Source: an uncultured Bacteroidales bacterium
GTDB lineage: Bacteria; Bacteroidota; Bacteroidia; Bacteroidales; ML635J-15
Direction: 5' to 3'
Assembly: GCA_905234755.1 (NCBI GenBank)
Contig: CAJOIT010000001.1
Location: 248,001 to 312,000, forward strand
DNA length: 64,000 nucleotides
In this document: piece by piece, positions 57,800 through 64,000 of the stretch
Layout: each line of letters starts with the position of its first letter
Position numbering within the stretch: position 1 is the first letter of the stretch
Position numbers and translations under genes: made by a program
Notes under the pieces: model-generated
What the model was told of the DNA's origin: nothing
The model's input: only the letters and a program-made list of their open reading frames with translations
Databases searched by the model: none

Positions 57800-58381
57800 A
57801 TGAAGAGATTTTTCGGATTTTTTGCAGTAATAGTCGTGACTTTTGCACTTTTTTCGTGCAAAGGTAATACGGTAGATGTCACAGGACAGGATGCACCGCA
57901 GGCAAAGACGATGCAGGTTGATGAAGTACTTGCCAACCTTGATACAATGGTTGGCGATACGGTAACAGTTGAGGGGTTATGTATGCATTTGTGCAGGCAT
58001 AGCGGTCGCAAGATGTTCCTTATGGGCAGTGACGACACGCAGATTTTGCGTGTTGAAAGTGTAGAACTTGGCGAACCATTCAAGCAGGAGTGTTTAGAAA
58101 AAATTGTAACAGTGAAGGGGATTGTAAGGGAAGAGCGCATTGATGAGGACTATTTGCAGGAGTGGGAAAAGCAACTTCAGGAACAGGAACCACAGCACGG
58201 CGAAGGTGCTGAAGGTTGTGGTGCCGAAAAGCAGTCGCGTCAGGAAACCGCCAATACCCCCGAAGCCCGCATTGCCGATTTCCGTGCCAAAATTGCCGAG
58301 CGCGAAGCAAATGAAGGCAAGGCGTATTTGTCGTTCTATCATATAGATGCGTTGGAATATAATGTAATTGACAATGAATAA
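57800..58381 (+). CDS. OB-fold-like lipoprotein (193 aa)
   Basis: Lipobox LFSC (Cys20). Residues about 40-120 (VLANLDTMVGDTVTVEGLCMHLC, GRKMFLMGSDDTQILRVE, EKIVTVKGIVREERID) form strands like a small OB fold. It is followed by a Gln/Glu-rich linker and a final helical-strand part (KAYLSFYHIDALEYN). No enzymatic motif. It could bind a ligand at the membrane. It precedes the ABC transporter gene by 151 bases of repeats, so co-transcription is unclear. Confidence 0.6.
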   Translation: MKRFFGFFAVIVVTFALFSCKGNTVDVTGQDAPQAKTMQVDEVLANLDTMVGDTVTVEGLCMHLCRHSGRKMFLMGSDDTQILRVESVELGEPFKQECLEKIVTVKGIVREERIDEDYLQEWEKQLQEQEPQHGEGAEGCGAEKQSRQETANTPEARIADFRAKIAEREANEGKAYLSFYHIDALEYNVIDNE

Positions 58382-58397
58382 TTGATAATTGATAATG

Positions 58398-58429
58398 TTG
58401 TAGGCTCGCAATGCATTGCGTGCCTACAA
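58398..58429. repeat. 32-bp palindrome TTGTAGGC..GCCTACAA with CGCAATGCATTGCG core
   Basis: Arms TTGTAGGCTCGCAATG and CATTGCGTGCCTACAA are complementary except one base. Another, perfect palindrome with the same core lies at 59533-59562. Confidence 0.7.
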
Positions 58430-58500
58430 GAAACAAAATAAAACCATTTCAAACGTACAGACGCAAGACCTTGCGTATCAACAACCAGAAACCCAGAAAC

Positions 58501-58512
58501 GGGCGTCAGCCC
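58501..58512. repeat. GGGCGTCAGCCC mini-hairpin before the ABC gene
   Basis: Lies next to AGAAAC words and 20 bases before ATG 58533. It supports ATG 58533 as the true start, since an upstream extension would have to translate this repeat. Confidence 0.6.
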
Positions 58513-58532
58513 ATAGAAACTTAGAAACTTTT

Positions 58533-59408
58533 ATGATTGATTGCATTAACCTAACCCATTACTACGGCAAAAGGTGCATATATGAAAACCTTAGTTTTTC
58601 TGTTCCACGAGGACGCATACTCGGTTTGCTTGGCAAAAATGGAACTGGCAAAACCACTACAATAAACATTCTAAGCGGTTTTTTGAAACCCCGTAGCGGT
58701 GAATGTCGGATTTTCGGGCAGAACATAATCGGTATGAATCCAGAACTTCGACGAGACATTGGTTTGCTTATTGAAGGGCACGTGCAGTATAGTTTTATGA
58801 CTATCCGCCAGATTGAGCGTTTTTATGCTCGGTTTTATCCAAAATGGGACAAAAATGTGTATTATGACCTGATGTCAATGCTGAAAGTCGCCCCAAACCA
58901 GCGCATTTCGCGGATGTCGTGCGGACAGCGGTCGCAGGTGGCATTGGGACTTCTGATGGCGCAGAATCCGCAGGTGCTTATCCTTGACGATTTTTCGCTT
59001 GGTCTCGATCCTGGCTACCGACGGCTTTTTATCGACTATCTGCGCGATTTCGTGAAATCATCCGAAAGGACAGTTTTCCTGACATCTCACATCATACAGG
59101 ACATGGAAAAACTTATTGACGACTGCATTATAATGGATTACGGAAAGATCTTGCTTCAAATGCCAGTAAATGAACTGCTTGAAAAATATCGTCAGTACAA
59201 TTTAAAGTTGACCGATAATAGCGATTTGTCAGGAATTGAAGATATTTTTCATCCTATGGCAATGCATGGCAATGTCGAGTTCGGTTCTTTTTTGGAAATG
59301 GACAAGTTGCAGTCGCTTTTGCAGTCAAAAGGTATCAAATACGAGAATTTAACCTCGCAAAAGGTAAATCTTGAGGATGCATTCATCGGGTTGACGGGAA
59401 AATATTAA
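58533..59408 (+). CDS. ABC transporter ATP-binding subunit with atypical Walker B
   Basis: From ATG 58533 the protein has 291 residues. Walker A GKNGTGKTT (34-42), Q-loop region, signature MSCGQ (128-132; usually LSGGQ) and Walker B VLILDD (148-153). The catalytic Glu of Walker B is Asp153, followed by FSLGLDPGYRRLF instead of EPTSGLD. The C-terminal 90 residues are a family-specific tail. The neighbours are a membrane permease (59691) and a DUF4857-like protein (60350), so it is probably an exporter. The earlier in-frame ATG region (58416) would translate repeat sequence and is rejected. Confidence 0.82.
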   Translation: MIDCINLTHYYGKRCIYENLSFSVPRGRILGLLGKNGTGKTTTINILSGFLKPRSGECRIFGQNIIGMNPELRRDIGLLIEGHVQYSFMTIRQIERFYARFYPKWDKNVYYDLMSMLKVAPNQRISRMSCGQRSQVALGLLMAQNPQVLILDDFSLGLDPGYRRLFIDYLRDFVKSSERTVFLTSHIIQDMEKLIDDCIIMDYGKILLQMPVNELLEKYRQYNLKLTDNSDLSGIEDIFHPMAMHGNVEFGSFLEMDKLQSLLQSKGIKYENLTSQKVNLEDAFIGLTGKY

Positions 59409-59690
59409 ACAATGGATAATGGACAATTAACAATGGACAATTTTTTTGGCAAACCGAAGGCAGAACAAAACAAACGAAGAACTTTTGTTTTGCTGAGGTG
59501 TAGCTAAAAATCATGAATGAAATGACATAATCTGTATGCTCGCAATGCATTGCGAGCATACATGAAAAAACGATTTCAAACAATATTAAACAACTTTAAA
59601 CATAGAAACCAGAAACTTAGAAACGGCGAAGCCCCAGAAACATAGAAACAATTAGAAACGGGCGTCAGCCCATAGAAACCAGAAATAATT
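59409..59690. repeat. 282-base repeat spacer between ABC ATPase and permease genes
   Basis: Holds AATGGACAATT words (59411-59444), a perfect 30-bp palindrome (59533-59562) and AGAAAC/GGGCGTCAGCCC units (59600-59671). No gene or promoter is visible. Confidence 0.6.
59533..59562. repeat. Perfect 30-bp palindrome
   Basis: TGTATGCTCGCAATG (59533-59547) is followed directly by its reverse complement CATTGCGAGCATACA (59548-59562). The core is shared with 58398-58429. Confidence 0.85.
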
Positions 59691-60347
59691 ATGTTTTACA
59701 AAGAATGGATAAAAACGAGGTGGTTTTACCTTGTATGCATATTGGTTACATTTTCGCTTTGCGGATATGAAATTTTGAACATAAACCGGCTTGTTTCGTT
59801 GAAAGGTGCATCCCATTTGTGGGAAGTGGCAATGTTCCGCGATGCAATATTTATCGACTTGCTGCATTATGTTCCGCTGTTGGTGGGAATAGTTGCCGCA
59901 GTGGTTCAGTTTGTGCCCGAATTGGTTCAGAAGCGGCTGAAACTAACTATGCATCTTCCGCAGGGCTATGTGCGTTCGCTTAGCGAAATGCTAGCTTTTG
60001 GCTTTGTGGCGTTGCTCGCTATATTTTGTGGCAACCTTGTAATGCTTATAGTTGGACTGAATTCGGTTTTTGCTGGTGAAATTGTCAGTCACATAATCCT
60101 GACCGCTGTGCCTTGGTATATGGCAGGACTTTTTGCCTACGAACTTGTCGCTTGGATTTGCCTTGAACCCGTGTGGCGCAGGCGTATTCTCGACATTCTT
60201 ATAGCAGTCGCTTGTCTGAGGGTATTTTACATGTCGCCATTGCCCGAGGCCTACAATTCTATGCTTCCGTGGCTTGGCGTGGTGGTCGTCATTGGACTTG
60301 CCTTGCCGCTGACATCGGTTGTCCGTTTTAAAGAAGGGAGGGAATAG
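59691..60347 (+). CDS. ABC-2-like membrane permease (218 aa)
   Basis: About six hydrophobic segments (residues about 12-30, 55-78, 95-125, 130-150, 155-172, 185-205) with short loops, starting MFYKEWIKTRWFYLV. It lacks obvious ligand motifs, fits an ABC-2-type half-permease and is adjacent to the DUF4857-like gene (2-base gap). It is likely the transmembrane partner of the ATPase at 58533. Confidence 0.72.
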   Translation: MFYKEWIKTRWFYLVCILVTFSLCGYEILNINRLVSLKGASHLWEVAMFRDAIFIDLLHYVPLLVGIVAAVVQFVPELVQKRLKLTMHLPQGYVRSLSEMLAFGFVALLAIFCGNLVMLIVGLNSVFAGEIVSHIILTAVPWYMAGLFAYELVAWICLEPVWRRRILDILIAVACLRVFYMSPLPEAYNSMLPWLGVVVVIGLALPLTSVVRFKEGRE

Positions 60348-60349
60348 GT

Positions 60350-61444
60350 ATGAATAAGATTGAAAAAATATGGGTGATGGTCGGACGCATTTTCTTTGTG
60401 CTGACATGCGTTTTTCTTGCCGTTTGGATTCTAACTTGGGTTTTCCATTTTTCAACCGACAAGTCCGAAAAACCACCGTTTACACTATATAGTTCTGCAA
60501 TCGATGATTTTGCAATGTTCAAGAACGATGAGGATGGAAAGCATTTTTCCGACTGTAAATCAAACGAATATACCGAAGCTCAATTTCATGGCTTGTTGCC
60601 ACAGTTTTATTGCCGTCAGTTGATTATGGACAACCGTTTGCCTGATACGATAAATGGTGTACCTGTTGACGCAAAGTTTATTCAGAACGAAAATTTCAGT
60701 TTCAAGATTGCACCTTCCGTTGTAAATAAGCATGAAATACCGCTTTATCCGCTTATGGAGTCAATGTCTGGTCGCGTAGACCTCGAAATGCCCGATGATG
60801 TTTTCTGCATTACCGATAACGGAATTGAGTTTGTTGACATGAAGACAAATTCTGTAAACAAAGAAAAAAGCGACTTGTTTATGCAAGTGTTTGTGCAGAA
60901 GAATTTTGCTTTTCCCGCACATATTGTTTCTGGAAATCCGTCAGTAAAGAAAGAGTACGACAACGGCTATTTGCTTACAGATTCGAATGATAAACTCTAT
61001 CATTTGAAAATGATGCGTGGACGACCTTATCTGCGGTATATTGACTTGCCCGATGGCATGATTCCCAAGCATATATTTGTGACAGAGTTTCGCAATCACA
61101 AGTCGCTGGCATTTGTAAGCGATACCGAAAACAGTTTCTGGATGCTTTCGGCGAAAAATTATAGTTTTACACAAGTGGAACTCCCTGCCTTTAATCCCGA
61201 AGCGGAATCTATGACCATTATAGGAAACTTCCACGACTGGACAATAAGCATATCTTCAAAAGATGCTTTGTGTTACTATGCTATCGCAGCCGACGGACTT
61301 CGCTGTTTGAAAACATACGAAGTGCCAGATGCGGAACCGACAACCATCCAGCGTGTCGGAAATTATATTTTGTTTGTACAACTGCGTTTGCTTTCGTCAT
61401 TGGACGGTGATGTGAAACCGCGTGTGGCGTTTCTGGGAGAATAA
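60350..61444 (+). CDS. DUF4857-like protein of an ABC transport operon
   Basis: The 364-residue protein has one N-terminal membrane segment (about 11-33: VMVGRIFFVLTCVFLAVWILT), and the rest is extracytoplasmic beta-rich sequence (VNKHEIPLYPLMESMSGRVDLEMP, YLLTDSNDKLYHLKMMRGRPYLRYIDLP). It fits the DUF4857 family, which I recall beside ABC transporters in Bacteroidota. It begins 2 bases after the permease stop. The role (substrate capture or assembly) is unknown. Confidence 0.6.
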   Translation: MNKIEKIWVMVGRIFFVLTCVFLAVWILTWVFHFSTDKSEKPPFTLYSSAIDDFAMFKNDEDGKHFSDCKSNEYTEAQFHGLLPQFYCRQLIMDNRLPDTINGVPVDAKFIQNENFSFKIAPSVVNKHEIPLYPLMESMSGRVDLEMPDDVFCITDNGIEFVDMKTNSVNKEKSDLFMQVFVQKNFAFPAHIVSGNPSVKKEYDNGYLLTDSNDKLYHLKMMRGRPYLRYIDLPDGMIPKHIFVTEFRNHKSLAFVSDTENSFWMLSAKNYSFTQVELPAFNPEAESMTIIGNFHDWTISISSKDALCYYAIAADGLRCLKTYEVPDAEPTTIQRVGNYILFVQLRLLSSLDGDVKPRVAFLGE

Positions 61445-61572
61445 TGGTTTATTCGAACCACTAGAAACCTAGAAACGGCGTCAGCCATTGAACGGCGAAG
61501 CCCTCAACGAAGTTAAACAGCGCAGCGAGAAACTTATATTTTTGTTTCCTAATAGTCAGCATATTAGATTTT

Positions 61573-61588
61573 ATTGTTGTCCGCTAAA
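61573..61588. repeat. Outer inverted repeat, left arm
   Basis: ATTGTTGTCCGCTAAA, perfectly complementary to TTTAGCGGACAACAAT at 61851-61866. It encloses element copy B with 66 and 10 bases between. Confidence 0.7.
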
Positions 61589-61654
61589 AAATCGAACTAA
61601 CTTTGTAAGTTACTAATTGCCATTTATTTACACAAATGTTTTGGTAGTGGGGTT

Positions 61655-61840
61655 GTCATTTCGGAAGCTAGTCGTAACACGCGATACAGAATGGGGAGCG
61701 TTGTGAAGACTGCTGTCCGTAATCTGCTAACGGATTATTACTAAGCGGATTCCTGACAAGCGAACTCACAAGCAACGTTCCTTATGCTGTTCGTTCAGCT
61801 TTAATTGCTACGCTGCGTGAGCTAAAGGTTCCGGAATGAC
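61655..61840 (-). repeat. 186-bp element with inverted ends, copy B (reverse)
   Basis: Ends GTCATTTCGGAAG (61655-61667) and the CCGGAATGAC end (61831-61840) are inverted. Reversed, it shares the internal CGCTCCCC/GTATCGCG and CTTGTGAG segments with copy A at 52110-52295, and the same total length. Confidence 0.65.
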
Positions 61841-61850
61841 GGTGTGTGGA

Positions 61851-61866
61851 TTTAGCGGACAACAAT
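61851..61866. repeat. Outer inverted repeat, right arm
   Basis: TTTAGCGGACAACAAT, perfect partner of 61573-61588. Confidence 0.7.
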
Positions 61867-62031
61867 TAATTAGATTTAGCGCATCCCAACAAATTAGTAT
61901 AAACCCACTTCAAAATCGCCATAAATGATGATATTCTGGAAAATTATGTGGGTATATTTTTGTGTCGTAAAAACAATGAGGATATAGAATTTAAAACATT
62001 TAAACAGCAACAACTTAAAAATCAAATTAAT

Positions 62032-62430
62032 ATGAGCACAAGTGTTAGTAAGATTTCCCTTCTATGGGTAGTAGTTATGGTAGGTTTCATGGCTCACATG
62101 ATTACCGATGTTCTTCCTGCATTCTGGGGAGCAAACATAGCAATGCCTGATGCTACAGGTGAAGTACATACCGGCATGATATTCTTTATGATTTGCATAT
62201 CCTTTTTCGTCCCTATGTGCGGATTGCTTTGTATGCAATACAAGAAACATAAGGTCATGAGAATAGCAAACTTTGTCCTGGCATGCATTATGCTGCTGTT
62301 CAATGTGTTCCATACAAGCGAATTGTTTATGGAATTTAATCCAGTGCAACTGCTCATACTTCCGACAATGATAGTATTGAGCATTTATTTGTTTGTTTTC
62401 TCACTTCGTGCATTAAAATCTGAAAAATAA
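62032..62430 (+). CDS. Four-helix integral membrane protein of unknown function (132 aa)
   Basis: From ATG 62032: hydrophobic segments at about 10-27, 48-66, 75-95 and 103-122 with small loops, one carrying a conserved-looking HMITDVLPAFWG. No known family. It is 28 bases before the methyltransferase gene, so probably in the same operon. ATG 62032 is chosen over an upstream in-frame start (61948) because the extension is not membrane-like. Confidence 0.6.
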   Translation: MSTSVSKISLLWVVVMVGFMAHMITDVLPAFWGANIAMPDATGEVHTGMIFFMICISFFVPMCGLLCMQYKKHKVMRIANFVLACIMLLFNVFHTSELFMEFNPVQLLILPTMIVLSIYLFVFSLRALKSEK

Positions 62431-62458
62431 CAATATGTCAAATTAAAAGTTTAATAAT

Positions 62459-63238
62459 ATGGATTTACAGATTGGTGATATTCAAGAAACTGCATTAATA
62501 ACACTGGCAATAAGGGCCAGCGAAACTGCTCGTCCTGATGCAAGAATAAAGGATTATATGGCAAAAGAAATAATCGACACTTTGCAAGTTGACGTTAGCA
62601 AATACGACCAATTCATGTCGCACGAAGGTGTTGTCGCTCGTACCATAATGTACAGGGACAAACTCAATGAACTTATCGGACAATACCCCGATGCTCTTTG
62701 TGTAAATCTGGGTTGTGGTTTCGACGATAAGTTTGTGCAGGTCGACAACGGAAAAATCACTTGGTATGATGTCGATTTGCCTGATATTCTTGCCGTTCGT
62801 CGCAAAGTGTATACCGACAGGGACCGTTGTGTGATGAAAGACGGAAGCGCACTTGATTCTGAATGGACCAAAGGTTTGCCAAAGCGTTCGACCAACATAA
62901 TAGTGATGGAAGGCGTGCTGGAATATTTCACAAAAGAAGAAGTAAAAACCTGCCTGAACATGCTTTGCGATTCGTTCGAACACGGATATCTGCTTGCCGA
63001 ACTGCATCATCCACTTCTTGGCAGGAATACCAAGCATCATGATGCTGTGAAATACACAAATGCTGAATTCCATTGGGGAACCAAGTCGGGCAAGGAATAC
63101 TTTGAATTGGAACCGCGAATGACATTACTTTCGGAACAAAGCTACAATGTGGAAATGAAGAAATATTCGGTTCGGGCAAAACTTTTCGCCTTCTTCTTAC
63201 CGCATCTGAACAACCGACTGGCTGTATTTAAATGGTAA
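62459..63238 (+). CDS. LCM-family (TcmP-like) O-methyltransferase
   Basis: The 259-residue protein has the SAM-binding motif VNLGCGFDDKF (about 80-90), YDVDLPDILAVRRKV (the acidic ribose-binding region) and VMEGVLEYFTKEEV (about 147-160), as in leucine carboxyl methyltransferase-like enzymes. It would add a methyl group to a carboxyl or hydroxyl of a small molecule or protein. Neighbours are a four-helix membrane protein and an ECF-transporter S component; 30-base gaps suggest co-transcription. A role in modifying an imported cofactor-like molecule is only an inference. Confidence 0.78.
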   Translation: MDLQIGDIQETALITLAIRASETARPDARIKDYMAKEIIDTLQVDVSKYDQFMSHEGVVARTIMYRDKLNELIGQYPDALCVNLGCGFDDKFVQVDNGKITWYDVDLPDILAVRRKVYTDRDRCVMKDGSALDSEWTKGLPKRSTNIIVMEGVLEYFTKEEVKTCLNMLCDSFEHGYLLAELHHPLLGRNTKHHDAVKYTNAEFHWGTKSGKEYFELEPRMTLLSEQSYNVEMKKYSVRAKLFAFFLPHLNNRLAVFKW

Positions 63239-63268
63239 TCAAACTAATCATCGTAATAAAGTAATAAT

Positions 63269-63844
63269 ATGAAGACGGTTGTTAAAATTCTCCTTATGAT
63301 GGTCGCTTATCTTGCAATATTCATTGCTGGTGCTTCGAGCGGAATAATCCATCCTATGTGCTATGCGTATATTGGCGCGGTTTTACCACTTTTATGCGCG
63401 TTTGTATATTTATACACATCGACACTTATTCGCGGTTTCGGAGTCGCAACAGCCCTTAATGGATTCATACTTGTCCTTTTCCTGCTGGGTGGCGAAACCG
63501 ATCCGTCTTTCATTATAGGCATTGTTGCTCTAACTGCAATTTCCGAAATAGTAAGGCTATGCCTTAGATACGACACGCTTAAAGGCGTTCGCTGGAGTTT
63601 TGTGCCTTTTGCTTTTTCATTTTTCGCATACACAATCCATTGGTGGACAGATACTGAAGGCTCGCTTGCCGCTGCAGTTGAAGAAATGCCAGCTGGATAT
63701 GATGAGTTGATGAAACAGGTTATTGACAATATTCCAGTGTTGATTATCGTATTGGTTTTGACAATACCAATTTCGATAATTGCAATGCGGATGGCAGAAC
63801 ACGCGATGAAAAAAAAACAGGGCAATAGTTTGACATTGAACTGA
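63269..63844 (+). CDS. MptD-like ECF transporter substrate-binding (S) component
   Basis: The 191-residue protein has about five membrane segments (about 8-26, 33-52, 58-75, 82-98, 150-170). A central loop contains the W-W-T-D (YTIHWWTDTEGSLAAAVEE) region, as in the Trep_Strep (MptD) family of putative S components of energy-coupling-factor transporters, which use an ATPase module to import small nutrients such as vitamins. The ATPase/T components are not within the window. The element at 63877 follows immediately. The substrate is unknown. Confidence 0.6.
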   Translation: MKTVVKILLMMVAYLAIFIAGASSGIIHPMCYAYIGAVLPLLCAFVYLYTSTLIRGFGVATALNGFILVLFLLGGETDPSFIIGIVALTAISEIVRLCLRYDTLKGVRWSFVPFAFSFFAYTIHWWTDTEGSLAAAVEEMPAGYDELMKQVIDNIPVLIIVLVLTIPISIIAMRMAEHAMKKKQGNSLTLN

Positions 63845-63876
63845 AATTATTAAACTTTCTTGTTATCATCCTTGCC

Positions 63877-64000
63877 GTCATTACTCACAAGCTTCGTGAA
63901 CCATGTTTCCGTAAGACAAAGCGAACAACATAAGGAACGTTGCTTGTGAGTTCGTTTATGTGGAACGCTGCTTGCAGCTTCGCGAAACGAAGTGAGCAAC
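63877..64000 (+). repeat. Element with inverted ends, copy C (cut by window end)
   Basis: Begins GTCATT (63877-63882) and continues with a 24-base insert, then TTTCCGTAAGACAAAGCGAAC as in copy A (52114-52132), and ACGTTGCTTGTGAGTTCG as in copy B. The right end lies beyond base 64000. Confidence 0.6.

Larger units (their letters stand above)
61445..62031. other. 587-base gene-free region with nested repeat elements
   Basis: Contains GGCGTCAGCC-type repeats (61470-61530), a 16-base inverted repeat pair (61573-61588 and 61851-61866) that encloses element copy B (61655-61840), and a lone promoter-like motif (61573-61605). No protein gene is supported. Upstream of ATG 62032 a TATTTTTG (61955-61962) could be a promoter -7 for the next gene. 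Confidence 0.65.

Noticed and set aside
58416..58532. Upstream extension of the ABC ATPase
   Set aside because: The extra 39 residues are translated from the GGGCGTCAGCCC/AGAAAC and CGCAA palindrome repeats; normal family start is at 58533.

Overview
The window looks like a chromosomal segment from a member of the Bacteroidota, most likely an uncultured gut-type Bacteroidales. This rests on several signs: moderate-to-low GC, promoters of the TTTG/N19-21/TAnnTTTG type, type IX secretion (T9SS) cargo and the T9SS component PorZ, DUF4876/DUF6850 proteins beside a TonB-dependent receptor, a short ATP synthase epsilon subunit, many lipoproteins, and PepD. No phage, transposase gene, plasmid gene or CRISPR array is visible. 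The genus is not determined.

Layout. 1-5.6 kb (+): tail of a propeller-like protein, a large lipoprotein, a DUF5723-like outer-membrane protein, an O-antigen ligase-like membrane protein and guanine deaminase. 5.8-16.4 kb (+): two paralogous secreted proteins (CUB + P-domain + T9SS tail) flanking a nitroreductase/acyltransferase pair and a repeat-rich FISUMP protein. 16.4-19.5 kb (+): mazG, a family 2 glycosyltransferase, a sigma factor and rsmG as an overlapping operon, then tRNA-Leu(CAA). 19.9-28.6 kb (+): two large exported TPR-CHAT proteins in tandem. 28.8-30.5 kb (+): atpD-atpC alone. 30.7-34.9 kb (-): outer-membrane protein, acyl-CoA synthetase, methyltransferase, flavodoxin. 35.2-36.4 kb: small lipoprotein (+) and recO (-). 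36.5-44.7 kb (-): a compact six-gene envelope operon (thioredoxin-fold, LysM/binding protein, rseP, unknown, rdgB, porZ). 45.0-47.3 kb (-): a GH16 hydrolase between two paralogous lipoproteins plus a tiny secretion-tail protein. 47.4-48.8 kb (+): pepD. 49.2-55.1 kb (-): TonB receptor, DUF4876 lipoprotein, DUF6850 outer-membrane protein. 55.3-61.4 kb (+): T9SS cargo, OB-fold-like lipoprotein, ABC exporter with a DUF4857-like partner. 62.0-63.8 kb (+): four-helix membrane protein, LCM-type methyltransferase, ECF-transporter S component.

How it fits together. The dominant theme is the cell envelope and the T9SS: secreted adhesin-like proteins, the PorZ machinery component, lipid-A-type acyltransferase, O-antigen ligase, TonB uptake, RseP and many lipoproteins. 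Housekeeping genes (atpDC, rsmG, recO, pepD, mazG, rdgB) lie among them.

The spacers carry several dispersed repeat families: a roughly 186-bp element with inverted ends (three copies), bidirectional terminator-like hairpins, GGGCGTCAGCCC mini-hairpins and CGCAA-NNNN-TTGCG palindromes. These are the least explained part of the window. The most interesting protein-level signals are the exported CHAT pair with a super-repeated first member, the GH16/paralogous-lipoprotein operon, and the methyltransferase/ECF cluster at the right end.
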